From a virus, in the IMG/VR virus record IMGVR_UViG_3300034073_004520, positions 1 through 20,451 of that record: DNA of 20,451 nt, one strand, 5' to 3'. Both the position numbers and the translations under genes were made by a program. Under the pieces are notes generated by a model, which did no database searches, was not told where the DNA came from, and saw nothing but the letters and a program-made list of their open reading frames with translations. This document shows, in pieces, positions 7,979 to 15,457 of the stretch (within the stretch, counting starts at the first letter, position 1; the number at the start of each line of letters is the position of its first letter).

Positions 7979-9766
7979 TTATGACATAGCATCGAAAATC
8001 TTTTCAATTTTATTTCCTGAACTTGCAATTATCCAATTTCCGCTTTCTTTTCTTAATTGAAGAGCATAATCTCTGAGTTTTTCAATATCTGTAACTCCCT
8101 CCTCAACTTTTTGATTTAACTTTTTTGCAAACTTTTGAAACCATCCAGGTCCATTATAGGATGCATATGCAAAATTGAAAAATAGTTTTGGGTCACTCAT
8201 AATAATACTTTTGGATTCATCAGAAAGATAACGATTTGCTGAATCAATAAACTGTGGTTCCATTATTTGAGAAATCAAGTCATATAATTTATTTTTCAAT
8301 TCAGGATTATCTTCTAACGCGTAACCATATTTCCAATTATTTTTGGCATCTTCAGCATCTATTAATCTCCAAAATTCAACTCCTGCAGAAGAATATTTTT
8401 CCTGTTGACCTTTTTTCCTATCCATCCCAAACATTGTTTCTCCACTATCACCAACCCACGCAAATTTACTTGGATTTTTTTCTTTCATGTTAGGATGGAA
8501 ATACCCACCTTCCAATTTATCCGTGATTGTCTCAACAGCATCCCTAAACTCCAAACTAGAATTTATTGGACCACTTTTAAATTCACGATTTTTCTGAACT
8601 TTATTTAAATCATTCTCAGTAAAATTCGATTCAATTAAATTTTCAATCAATGCCTTTAACTCATCAGTTCCGAAAACACCTGTTTGAGTCATGTTATTCT
8701 TCTCTTGGAATTTTTTTGTTGATTCCTCTGTTTCTTCTCCAAATTTTCCATCGATTCCCCATTTAGGTAATGAATGACCTAAAATCTGTAAACCTTTTTG
8801 TATTTCTTCAACATCAGCAAAATAAGGTGTTTTTTGTCCAGGTGTAAATTCATATTTCACATTGTTATCCATCATATCGTTTAAAGTTGTAAGATATGGT
8901 GATTTTGATATAATGTCTGAAATTTTCTCATCCCCACCTAAAGAATCCGACAACTTATCCAAAGCATCAATGAATGGTTGAACTGCATCAATCTGTTCGA
9001 ATAACGCAGGTTTTATCATTTTAGTTTCATCAATCTTTCGTTCAACCGAAAGTTCTTTGTCTTTTATCTTGGTTTTCTCATCAAACAATTTACCAATATG
9101 TCCTGACCTTCTCAAGTATTTGAAAACTAAATTCTCATAAGAGAATTCTCCATCTTTGTTAAGACCTGATTGACGATAGTCTTTCAACTTGTCTTTTATC
9201 TTTTTAAGATTTTCAACATCACCTTCTGACTTGGCATTATCAATTGCATCATCAATTTTATCAGTCCAACATTTTATCTTGGTTTTGAGAACTGACATAT
9301 CAATATTCTTATGTGTTTTGGTTGGTCTATGAATCCACTCATCATTCATCACGGAATAAACACCGTCACTATGAGACTCATCGGAAAGCCCTTGAGCATA
9401 TAACTCAACATCATATCCAAAGATTTTGATATTGTGTTTGTCGTTGAATAGTTTTTTCTTTAAATCAAAAAGTTCTTTATATAGTTCTTCTTGTTTACCA
9501 TATCTTTCGAAATCAATAATAACGTGTAAGTCAAAATCAGAATACTCTGACCAGTTGTAGTTTGCTAACGACCCCATTAGATAAATGTCATCAACAAAAA
9601 TATCATCCCCTAAATCGTCAATAAACTCTTCTGAGATACGCATAAGAGCTTTCCTAACTTTAGGGATTAATACTGCTTTTTTTGGGTCCTCACAATTTTC
9701 CCATACTTTGGGGTTGAGGGTTTCTTTAATAGAAAAACTATCTAAAATTTTTTTATAACTATCCAT
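7979..9766 (-). CDS. Nucleotidyltransferase + PG-binding + GH108-like muramidase fusion
   Basis: Three parts are visible in 595 residues. Residues about 30-150 carry the pol-beta-type nucleotidyltransferase signature: GS at 65-66, then D77 and D79 in YSDFDLHV, with a possible third acidic residue at D119 or E121. Residues about 318-378 look like a peptidoglycan-binding repeat (EEIQKGLQILG, GIDGKFGEETEESTKKFQ, TGVFGTDELK). Residues about 405-595 resemble the GH108 muramidase type, with LEGGYFHP (candidate catalytic E419) and GDSGETMFGMDR. The likely job of the C-terminal half is cutting peptidoglycan, as a virion-associated lysin or endolysin. The target of the nucleotidyltransferase is unknown. 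No holin, signal peptide or membrane segment is seen. A TATTTATA box lies four bases before the ATG. GH108 membership is a pattern match by eye. Confidence 0.8.
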   Translation of the reverse strand: MDSYKKILDSFSIKETLNPKVWENCEDPKKAVLIPKVRKALMRISEEFIDDLGDDIFVDDIYLMGSLANYNWSEYSDFDLHVIIDFERYGKQEELYKELFDLKKKLFNDKHNIKIFGYDVELYAQGLSDESHSDGVYSVMNDEWIHRPTKTHKNIDMSVLKTKIKCWTDKIDDAIDNAKSEGDVENLKKIKDKLKDYRQSGLNKDGEFSYENLVFKYLRRSGHIGKLFDEKTKIKDKELSVERKIDETKMIKPALFEQIDAVQPFIDALDKLSDSLGGDEKISDIISKSPYLTTLNDMMDNNVKYEFTPGQKTPYFADVEEIQKGLQILGHSLPKWGIDGKFGEETEESTKKFQEKNNMTQTGVFGTDELKALIENLIESNFTENDLNKVQKNREFKSGPINSSLEFRDAVETITDKLEGGYFHPNMKEKNPSKFAWVGDSGETMFGMDRKKGQQEKYSSAGVEFWRLIDAEDAKNNWKYGYALEDNPELKNKLYDLISQIMEPQFIDSANRYLSDESKSIIMSDPKLFFNFAYASYNGPGWFQKFAKKLNQKVEEGVTDIEKLRDYALQLRKESGNWIIASSGNKIEKIFDAMS

Positions 9767-9770
9767 CCTT

Positions 9771-9778
9771 TATAAATA
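9771..9778 (-). promoter_or_regulatory. TATTTATA box before the muramidase fusion gene
   Basis: On the minus strand the sequence TATTTATAAAGGATGG joins the box to the start codon with only AAGG between. The AAGG is too close to the ATG to act as a normal Shine-Dalgarno. The role is inferred. Confidence 0.4.
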
Positions 9779-9787
9779 GTGGGATTG

Positions 9788-10030
9788 TTATAGTTTTTTA
9801 TACTTGAACTTCTTTGAGATATCTGTTGTAAAAAATTTTCCTTGTGATTCTGCTCTTCTGAATTGAGTGTATGATTGGTGAGGAACCTCTTCATACTCAT
9901 ATTTGAGTCCGTTGTTAAATTCGACCACTAACTTTTTTGTTTCAGTGTCGTATTCAGTTTTTTTGATGTTGGAAGATTTGATTTCATTAATAATCTTCGT
10001 TCCTTTAATTTCTTCTTTAGTTATCGCCAT
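9788..10030 (-). CDS. KTSC-domain protein
   Basis: The 80-residue protein matches the KTSC domain pattern: SSNIKKTEYDTETKKLVVEF, then an aromatic YEYEEVP, a helix, and SQGKFF near the end. The family is named after lysyl-tRNA synthetase-associated copies and is common as a small stand-alone protein in phages and bacteria. Its biochemical role is not established. The start at 10030 overlaps the end of the upstream gene by 14 bases, so the two are probably translated together. Only 21 bases separate it from the muramidase fusion gene downstream. Confidence 0.82.
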   Translation of the reverse strand: MAITKEEIKGTKIINEIKSSNIKKTEYDTETKKLVVEFNNGLKYEYEEVPHQSYTQFRRAESQGKFFTTDISKKFKYKKL

Positions 10031-10319
10031 CGTTAAGGGGTGTTAATGAATCAATTTTATCCATTTTTGACTGAAAATAAAGTAAAAAATCTTCATCGGA
10101 AACTTCAAACCCATATTTACGTAATTTTTTCTTTGTCTCGTTCATCAAATGAGCAATGTCAGCCCTTAATTCGAATAATCTCGGGGGTCCTGTTCTTATT
10201 CTTTCAATACTTTTTTCAGTATGACCCAATTCTTTTAGAAGTAATCTGATTGCCAAATATTTTTCTAAAATTTCAGGAGTCATTGATAACTCCTCAATGA
10301 ATTTTTTCCATGTTTCCAT
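10017..10319 (-). CDS. Small helical protein with capsid-targeting-like N-terminus
   Basis: The 100-residue protein is almost entirely alpha-helical by appearance and contains RIRTGPPRLFELRADIAHL. I do not recognise its family. The N-terminus METWKKFIEELS resembles the MKTYQEFIxE capsid-targeting sequence of T4 internal head proteins, so packaging into the head is a possible role. The frame is open to an ATG at 10355, but that start would run into the divergent gene beginning at 10330; the ATG at 10319 leaves 10 bases between the two starts and is chosen. It heads the leftward operon. Confidence 0.72.
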   Translation of the reverse strand: METWKKFIEELSMTPEILEKYLAIRLLLKELGHTEKSIERIRTGPPRLFELRADIAHLMNETKKKLRKYGFEVSDEDFLLYFQSKMDKIDSLTPLNDGDN

Positions 10320-10329
10320 AGTTATAATT

Positions 10330-10899
10330 ATGAACCAAAACGAAACTTTTATCAATCACGGTAAAATTGATGTTAGTAATATATTAAAAATAATTGATGA
10401 AAATCGATTAGATTGGGATGAGTATACTGATAGACAAAAAAAATATAATTCGGAACATATTCATACTAAAACAATTCCAATAATTTTTGATAAATCGTTT
10501 AATTTTAATTCTTTCAAAATTTTTCCATCCAATCATTATGAACTTTTTCAAGAAGAAATTTCAACAATAGAAAACATTATAAAATCTAACACCAACGAAA
10601 GTGGTAAAATAATAAGAGCTCTACTTGTAAAGTTAACCTCAGGAAAATCAATTAAACCTCATGTCGATATCGCCGGAATTACACTCGTAGTCTGTAGAAG
10701 AATTCATATACCGATTCAGACAAACGATGAATGTTTTTTCACCGTAGGGGATGATAAAAGAAACCTGAAAACAGGTGAACTATGGGAAATTAACAACGAT
10801 AAAAAAACACATTCTGTTGATAATTTTGGTAATAGTGATAGAATCCATCTAATTGTTGATTGGGTTGAACAATCAATACTCGAAAAGTATGATATCTAA
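10330..10899 (+). CDS. Aspartyl/asparaginyl beta-hydroxylase-like dioxygenase
   Basis: The 189-residue protein fits the Asp/Asn beta-hydroxylase branch of the Fe(II)/2-oxoglutarate dioxygenases. The metal-binding HxD is H111-V-D113 in KPHVDIAG. The fold landmarks RIHIPIQT, GELWEINN and HSVDN (H161, the distal metal ligand) follow, and R171 in SDRIHLIVDW is placed to hold 2-oxoglutarate. In the family the enzyme hydroxylates peptidyl or amino-acid side chains using O2; the substrate here is unknown. An ATG also exists at 10297 but would overlap the divergent gene, so 10330 is preferred. It opens a four-gene rightward cassette and overlaps the sulfotransferase start by 11 bases. Confidence 0.82.
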   Translation: MNQNETFINHGKIDVSNILKIIDENRLDWDEYTDRQKKYNSEHIHTKTIPIIFDKSFNFNSFKIFPSNHYELFQEEISTIENIIKSNTNESGKIIRALLVKLTSGKSIKPHVDIAGITLVVCRRIHIPIQTNDECFFTVGDDKRNLKTGELWEINNDKKTHSVDNFGNSDRIHLIVDWVEQSILEKYDI

Positions 10900-11551
10900 A
10901 AAAGACAAATTAATATTTTTGATGCCGCCTAAAACAGCATCCACTTCTCTAACAAATACTTTGAAAAAATCGGGTATCTCTTTTTCATTTCCTAATCAAA
11001 TTACTTCCCCACTTTCTCATTTAAAATTAAACGAAATTATAAAAATTTATGACGTTCATAATTTGTCCGAATATAAAATATTACAAATAGTAAGGGACCC
11101 ATACCAAAGATTTATATCGGCATATTTTCAACTGATGAAAATAATTCATAATGTTGAAAACATAAAATTTAAAAATTACGAACTAAATCAATTCACCAAA
11201 CATCTATATGAATCAAAAAAATCTGAAAATTTTATAACTAATTTTTTTGGTGACACATCCTTTGTTGATAACAAAATCAAAAATAATGAAGGTTGGGGAG
11301 GAACAAGGTTGTTTGATACACAAATAAGTTGGAAAAATTTGGATTGTGAAGTCACCTATTTCAAGTTAGAAGATATCAGTAGAGATGTGTCCCCAATATC
11401 AAACTTCATTAACTTACCTGTTAATAGTTTTGATTTCCTTAATTCAACAGGGAATAAAAATCACTCAGAATTGATTGATGAAGAAATGAAAGGAATTATT
11501 AATGAGTTATTCTATGATGATTTCAAGTCATTTCAATATTTAATACTATGA
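10889..11551 (+). CDS. Sulfotransferase-family protein
   Basis: The 220-residue protein has both PAPS-binding signatures. The 5'-phosphosulfate loop is PPKTASTSL (residues 13-21), and the 3'-phosphate motif is IVRDPYQRFISAYF (about 67-80, with R69 and S77). The family transfers a sulfuryl group from PAPS to sugar or lipid hydroxyls; cell-surface glycan is a plausible acceptor but nothing shows which. An earlier ATG at 10853 would overlap the hydroxylase gene deeply; the ATG at 10889 starts MISKKDKLIFLMPPK and puts the loop at the usual place near the N-terminus. The stop overlaps the next start as ATGA. At 220 residues it is compact, without signal peptide or membrane anchor, so it should be cytoplasmic. 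No PAPS synthesis gene is seen in the window. Confidence 0.85.
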   Translation: MISKKDKLIFLMPPKTASTSLTNTLKKSGISFSFPNQITSPLSHLKLNEIIKIYDVHNLSEYKILQIVRDPYQRFISAYFQLMKIIHNVENIKFKNYELNQFTKHLYESKKSENFITNFFGDTSFVDNKIKNNEGWGGTRLFDTQISWKNLDCEVTYFKLEDISRDVSPISNFINLPVNSFDFLNSTGNKNHSELIDEEMKGIINELFYDDFKSFQYLIL

Positions 11552-12144
11552 CAGTTTCCATTGAAAATATTATTAGGGAGTTTCTTAATGAAGTAAGGAC
11601 TCAACAAAAAAGTGAATTTAATCGTGGAATGGAGCATAGAATCTACGCATCGAAATATAATCCTGATAGATTATTCAAAGTTGGTGACGAGGGTGTTTTA
11701 CATTGGGTTGAGGTATTCCGTTCAAATCCTAATATTTTTGCAAAAGTTTTTAGAACAGGTAAAATAAATGATGTAAAAAAGGGTGGGACTTACTATGCAG
11801 AAATTGAAAAATTACAGACAGATAGAGTTATAAAAGAATGGGAACAGATTGAAGAAAAATTAGAAGAGATTGGAATAATTGATTCTGAGGACGGTGCATT
11901 CGGTCGAGATATTACTGACATTTATACAAACCACGGACATGACCAAAAAACTATCTCTGAAATCGCCAAGAGATTAAACGAATACGATAAAGACACATAT
12001 AATATTTTTATCAAGTATTTTAAACTTTTCAAAGATTGTGAAAAGGCTATTGAAAAAGTTGTGGGCCATGAAACTTTGGTTGATGCTCACCGTTATAACT
12101 TTGGCTATAGTTCCGATGGCAAACTTAAATGTTTAGACATTTAA
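11548..12144 (+). CDS. Kinase-fold-like protein of unknown target
   Basis: The 198-residue protein looks like a small protein-kinase or aminoglycoside-kinase fold. RIYASKYNPDRLFKVGD could carry the ATP-binding lysine. EIEKLQTDRVIKEWEQIEE would be the following helix. The C-terminal VDAHRYNFGYSSDGKLKCLDI resembles a catalytic loop (D, then N three residues after H) and a metal-binding Asp in CLDI. The chain ends right after that Asp, so most of the C-lobe is absent and activity is uncertain. The N-terminus (IENIIREFLNEV) is an amphipathic helix like those of two other proteins in the window. It is coupled to the sulfotransferase by an ATGA overlap and is followed two bases later by the phosphoesterase. 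The kinase reading is inference. Confidence 0.68.
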   Translation: MTVSIENIIREFLNEVRTQQKSEFNRGMEHRIYASKYNPDRLFKVGDEGVLHWVEVFRSNPNIFAKVFRTGKINDVKKGGTYYAEIEKLQTDRVIKEWEQIEEKLEEIGIIDSEDGAFGRDITDIYTNHGHDQKTISEIAKRLNEYDKDTYNIFIKYFKLFKDCEKAIEKVVGHETLVDAHRYNFGYSSDGKLKCLDI

Positions 12145-12146
12145 TT

Positions 12147-12770
12147 ATGAATGACAATTCTCGGCGTATAACTCACATTTCGGACACTCACGGTTATCAT
12201 CAAAATATTAAATTACTTGGCGGAGACATCTTAATTCATTCTGGAGATATTGTAGATTACAAAAGAAAAATCCCGACTAATGAAATTATTGAATGGATAG
12301 ATAACACCCCCTATGAATATAAAATCATTGTTTTGGGTAATCATGACGAAGAATTATCAAATTTTGATTTCCCAGATAAAATCATCTTACTAAATAATAA
12401 ACTAATTAATGTCCTTGGTATTCAATTTTATGGGATAACTTCTACCATAAAAGAACCCAACGCTCGTATATGTTTTGGGGAATTAAGTGAACAAGAAATA
12501 AAAAACGAATTACAAGATGAAAGTTTTGATATTCTAATCACACATGGTCCCCCCAAAGGTATATTGGATAATAAATTTGGTATTAATGTTGGTTCAGTTA
12601 GTTTATTAGATTATGTGAAAAAACACAAACCAATATATCATTTATTTGGTCACGCTCACCATTTGAAAGGAACATACTATGACGGGTCAACCACGTTTTC
12701 AAACGCATCGATTGTTTATAAACTAGCGGAGGAAATTGTAAACGGTGTTCCTTTCAATTTTACTTTATAA
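12147..12770 (+). CDS. Calcineurin-like metallophosphoesterase
   Basis: The 207-residue protein shows the full dinuclear metallophosphoesterase set: D13 and H15 in ISDTHG, D34 in HSGDIVD, N65 and H66 in VLGNHDE, H133 in THGPP, and H169 and H171 in FGHAHH. The family cleaves phosphomono- or phosphodiesters; the short, compact form resembles cytosolic enzymes acting on nucleotides or small phosphoesters, but the substrate cannot be read from sequence. The ATG at 12147 follows the previous stop by two bases and is preferred over an ATG at 12129 inside the previous gene. It is the last gene of the rightward cassette and runs directly into a hairpin terminator. Confidence 0.9.
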   Translation: MNDNSRRITHISDTHGYHQNIKLLGGDILIHSGDIVDYKRKIPTNEIIEWIDNTPYEYKIIVLGNHDEELSNFDFPDKIILLNNKLINVLGIQFYGITSTIKEPNARICFGELSEQEIKNELQDESFDILITHGPPKGILDNKFGINVGSVSLLDYVKKHKPIYHLFGHAHHLKGTYYDGSTTFSNASIVYKLAEEIVNGVPFNFTL

Positions 12771-12772
12771 AA

Positions 12773-12801
12773 AACCCCCACCGAAGTGAGGGTTAGTTTT
12801 T
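12773..12801. terminator. Two-way intrinsic terminator between convergent genes
   Basis: The arms AACCCCCAC and GTGAGGGTT pair with one mismatch around a CGAA loop (TTCG on the other strand). T-tracts follow on both strands (GTTTTT on plus; TTTTTT on minus), so it can end both the phosphoesterase transcript and the Hsp20 transcript. The stem sequence is nearly repeated in the terminator after clpC. Confidence 0.88.
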
Positions 12802-13198
12802 AAAGGAGACTAATTCTTTTCTTTTCTTGTTTCTTGTAATTAGGAACGAATACCGTTAGTAATCCATCTTCTATTGTAGCTTCGATTGATGAAGCATCAT
12901 AATCATCTCCAATTTTGAATTGTTTTGAAACAGTTTTTTTCTTTTCTTCATTATTCAACTTGTATGTTCTTTTACCTTCAATATGAAGAACTCCACCTTC
13001 CATTTCAACTTTAAGGTTGGACTTATTAAATCCAGGTGCATCAAAGAACAGGTATGCTCCGTCCTTGGTGTGGTTGATTTCATAAAGTTCACCTTCTGAA
13101 TCATTTTTTACCAGCGTAGTGCTGTAATTGTAATTTCTTCCTCTGTTGTTGAAGAAAGTGTCAAATAATTCGTTCAATTCTGAATTTCCGTAAATCAT
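12800..13198 (-). CDS. hsp20: Small heat-shock protein (Hsp20/alpha-crystallin)
   Basis: The 132-residue protein is an ATP-independent holdase that binds unfolding proteins and keeps them for refolding or degradation. The alpha-crystallin domain (about 45-128) shows AYLFFDAPGFNKSNLKVE, GGVLHIEGKR and the family signature A-x-x-x-D-GLL in ATIEDGLLTVFVP. A short N-terminal arm (NELFDTFFNNRGRN) precedes it. The C-terminal KKRISLL holds an I-x-L in place of the usual I-x-I/V oligomer tail motif. Marine T4-like phages are known to carry such genes. It is divergent from clpC across a 201-bp region with two palindromes, suggesting shared control. The minus-strand upstream region has a TATAAATA box 28 nt from the ATG and no Shine-Dalgarno. 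Confidence 0.93.
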   Translation of the reverse strand: MIYGNSELNELFDTFFNNRGRNYNYSTTLVKNDSEGELYEINHTKDGAYLFFDAPGFNKSNLKVEMEGGVLHIEGKRTYKLNNEEKKKTVSKQFKIGDDYDASSIEATIEDGLLTVFVPNYKKQEKKRISLL

Positions 13199-13226
13199 AA
13201 TTTTTAATTTTTTGTTTTAAATTTAT

Positions 13227-13234
13227 TATTTATA
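13227..13234 (-). promoter_or_regulatory. TATAAATA box upstream of hsp20
   Basis: In the hsp20 sense this reads TATAAATA, identical to the T4 late-promoter core, 28 nt before the ATG at 13198. It is the only one of the six octamers in this orientation relative to the nearest gene; on the plus strand it reads TATTTATA like the others. Function is inferred. Confidence 0.38.
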
Positions 13235-13301
13235 TTTGTAGTAATCAAGTTCAATGCCACTTGATTCTTTCTGTGAATTTTTCAGTTCTTTTCTTAACCA
13301 A

Positions 13302-13316
13302 ATGTCATTATGACAT
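13302..13316. promoter_or_regulatory. Palindrome 1 in hsp20/clpC control region
   Basis: ATGTCATTATGACAT is a perfect inverted repeat with 7-base arms around one central base. It lies between the two divergent chaperone genes. It has the size of a binding site for a dimeric regulator and shares the TGTCA/TGACA core with palindrome 2, 31 bp away centre to centre. Confidence 0.6.
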
Positions 13317-13333
13317 ATAAAAAAAATAAAACG

Positions 13334-13346
13334 TGACAATTTGTCA
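13334..13346. promoter_or_regulatory. Palindrome 2 in hsp20/clpC control region
   Basis: TGACAATTTGTCA is a perfect inverted repeat with 6-base arms around one central base. It ends five bases before the TTTG of the putative clpC promoter, so a bound protein would touch RNA polymerase or block it. The core is related to palindrome 1. Confidence 0.6.
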
Positions 13347-13351
13347 AAATG

Positions 13352-13383
13352 TTTGGCAGTGTCTGATTTTTGATACATCTTTG
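13352..13383 (+). promoter_or_regulatory. Putative Bacteroidota-type promoter of clpC
   Basis: TTTG (13352-13355), 20 bases, then CATCTTTG (13376-13383) matches the Bacteroidota housekeeping pattern TTTG-N19/21-TAnnTTTG except for C in place of the first T. The start codon at 13400 would leave a leader of roughly ten bases. Confidence 0.5.
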
Positions 13384-13399
13384 TAAAAATTAATTAACT

Positions 13400-15415
13400 A
13401 TGAACGATTTGATGGACGACGACGAAACAATGAAAAGTAAGAAACAAAAACAGAATTCAGACAGTAGCACTCCTGTCTTAGATAACTTCAGTAGAGACTT
13501 GAATAAACTTGCAGAACAAGGTAAGTTGGACCCTGTTATCGGTAGAGATAGAGAAATACTCCGTATTGCTCAGATTCTTTCCCGTCGTAAGAAAAACAAT
13601 CCAATTATTGTTGGAGAACCGGGTTGTGGTAAGACCGCTCTTGTTGAGGGTCTCGCAATCAAAATTGTGAATGGTGAGTGTCCAAGAAATCTTGTGGACA
13701 AAAGAATTGTAAACCTTGACTTAACTTCTGTAGTTGCGGGAACAAAATACCGTGGTCAATTTGAAGAAAGAATGAAGGTGATTATCGAAGAGCTTCAAGC
13801 AAATCCAAATATCATCGTATTCATCGATGAAATCCATACCCTTGTTGGTTCAGGTAACTCAGCTGGTTCTATGGATGGTTCAAACATTTTCAAACCAGCA
13901 TTATCTCGTGGTGAACTTCAATGTATTGGAGCAACCACTCTCGATGAGTTCCGTAAGAACATTGAAAAAGACGGAGCACTAGAACGTAGATTCCAAAAGG
14001 TAATTGTTGAACCTTCATCAATTGCTGAAACAATCCAAATTCTTAAAAACGTTCGAGAGAAGTATGAATCTTATCACAAGGTTTCATACACAGACGAGGT
14101 TATCGAAACTTGTGTTAAACTTGCAGACCGATACATCACTGACCGTGAATTCCCTGATAAAGCATTTGACATCTTGGACGAAGTTGGAGCTCGTATGCAG
14201 ACCGAACTAAAAGTTCCACCTGTAATCGAAGACCTTAAGAAGAAAGCATCTGAAATCAAACAACAGAAAATTGATGTTGTTAAGAAGCAGAACTACGAAC
14301 AAGCTGCTCAACTTAGAGACAAAGAGAAAAAATTGTTAGACAAACTTGAGTCTGAAAAGACCAAGTTTGAAGAACAACTTATCAAAGACAAACAAAAGAT
14401 TAGTCTCGAGGATGTGTATGATGTTGTTTCTAACATGACTAAAATCCCAGTGAGCAAAATGAGTCTTGATGATTCAAAAGCACTTATCAATTTGGATAAA
14501 GAATTGATTGGTAAAGTAATTGGTCAAGACGCTGCGGTTATCAAAATTGCGAAATCAATTAAGAGAAATCGTCTTGGTATCAAAGACCCAAATCGTCCAA
14601 TCGGTTCATTCGTATTCCTTGGTTCAACAGGTGTTGGTAAAACTCACTTGGCCAAACAATTAGCGAAAGAAATGTTTGGCTCTGAAGATTCACTTATCCG
14701 TGTGGATATGTCTGAATATCAAGAGAAACACACAGTATCTAAATTGGTGGGGGCTCCTCCAGGTTATGTCGGATACGAAGAAGGGGGACAGTTAACTGAA
14801 AAGGTTAAAAACAAACCATATTCTGTTATCCTATTCGATGAAGTAGAAAAGGCTCACAAAGATGTGTTCACAGTGTTACTCCAAATCTTAGATGATGGTC
14901 ACGTTACCGATAGTCTTGGACGTAAGATTAACTTCAAGAATACATTGATTATCCTAACTTCTAACTTAGGTGTTAAGAAACTTCAGGACTTCGGAACTGG
15001 TATCGGTTTCTCTAACAGCACCTACGGAAACGATGAGGCTAAAAAACAAGTCTTGATGAAAGAGATGAAGAATTTCTTCTCTCCTGAATTTTTGAATCGT
15101 ATTGATGATACCATCGTATTCAATTCACTAACTCCTGAGGATATCAAGAAAATTACTGAGATTGAATTGAAAAAACTTGTATCTCGTCTTGATGAGATGA
15201 AATATACAATTACCTACGATGAGACCTTGGTTGACTACTTGGCTAAAATCGGATATGATGAATTGTATGGAGCTCGCCCTTTGAAAAGAGCAATTCAAGA
15301 CAAAGTTGAAGACCTTTTATCTGAAGAAGTATTGACAGGTAAAATGATTGAGAACAAATCCTATCAAATTAAAGTAGATGGTGAAGAAGTCAAAGTCACA
15401 AAAAAAGGTAAGTAA
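13400..15415 (+). CDS. clpC: ClpC-like AAA+ unfoldase lacking the N-domain
   Basis: This is a hexameric two-ring unfoldase that threads proteins, normally into ClpP. Its 671 residues carry NBD1 with Walker A GEPGCGKT (72-79), Walker B IVFIDEIH (139-146) and arginine fingers in ALERRF; a UVR-type middle motif around 292-322 (KQNYEQAAQLRDKEKKLLDKL); and NBD2 with Walker A GSTGVGKT (408-415), Walker B VILFDEVE and finger FLNRIDD. An IGF tripeptide (535-537) sits where ClpP-docking loops lie. The double Clp-N adaptor domain of about 145 residues is absent; instead there is a charged tail of about 22 residues before TPVLDNFSRDL. Codon choice looks richer in C-ending codons than the neighbours, suggesting later acquisition or high expression. 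No clpP is seen, so host ClpP would be the partner. Confidence 0.95.
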   Translation: MNDLMDDDETMKSKKQKQNSDSSTPVLDNFSRDLNKLAEQGKLDPVIGRDREILRIAQILSRRKKNNPIIVGEPGCGKTALVEGLAIKIVNGECPRNLVDKRIVNLDLTSVVAGTKYRGQFEERMKVIIEELQANPNIIVFIDEIHTLVGSGNSAGSMDGSNIFKPALSRGELQCIGATTLDEFRKNIEKDGALERRFQKVIVEPSSIAETIQILKNVREKYESYHKVSYTDEVIETCVKLADRYITDREFPDKAFDILDEVGARMQTELKVPPVIEDLKKKASEIKQQKIDVVKKQNYEQAAQLRDKEKKLLDKLESEKTKFEEQLIKDKQKISLEDVYDVVSNMTKIPVSKMSLDDSKALINLDKELIGKVIGQDAAVIKIAKSIKRNRLGIKDPNRPIGSFVFLGSTGVGKTHLAKQLAKEMFGSEDSLIRVDMSEYQEKHTVSKLVGAPPGYVGYEEGGQLTEKVKNKPYSVILFDEVEKAHKDVFTVLLQILDDGHVTDSLGRKINFKNTLIILTSNLGVKKLQDFGTGIGFSNSTYGNDEAKKQVLMKEMKNFFSPEFLNRIDDTIVFNSLTPEDIKKITEIELKKLVSRLDEMKYTITYDETLVDYLAKIGYDELYGARPLKRAIQDKVEDLLSEEVLTGKMIENKSYQIKVDGEEVKVTKKGK

Positions 15416-15420
15416 AACAA

Positions 15421-15452
15421 AACCCTCACAGAAATGTGGGGGTTCTTTGTAT
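15421..15452 (+). terminator. Intrinsic terminator after clpC
   Basis: Arms AACCCTCACA and TGTGGGGGTT pair over 10 bp with one G-T wobble around a GAAA loop, then CTTTGTATTT follows. It begins five bases after the clpC stop. The T-tract is imperfect, so some readthrough into the metalloprotease-like gene is likely. Confidence 0.8.
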
Positions 15453-15457
15453 TTATA
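15450..15457 (+). promoter_or_regulatory. TATTTATA box before the metalloprotease-like gene
   Basis: TATTTATA lies in the sense strand three bases before the GTG at 15461, just after the clpC terminator. It is one of six such start-adjacent octamers. The role is inferred. Confidence 0.4.

Noticed and set aside
13351-13376. Sigma-54-like promoter (TTTGGCAG) before clpC
   Set aside because: The GG at the -24 position is not followed by GC ten bases later, so the essential spacing fails; the TTTG-N20-CATCTTTG reading fits better.
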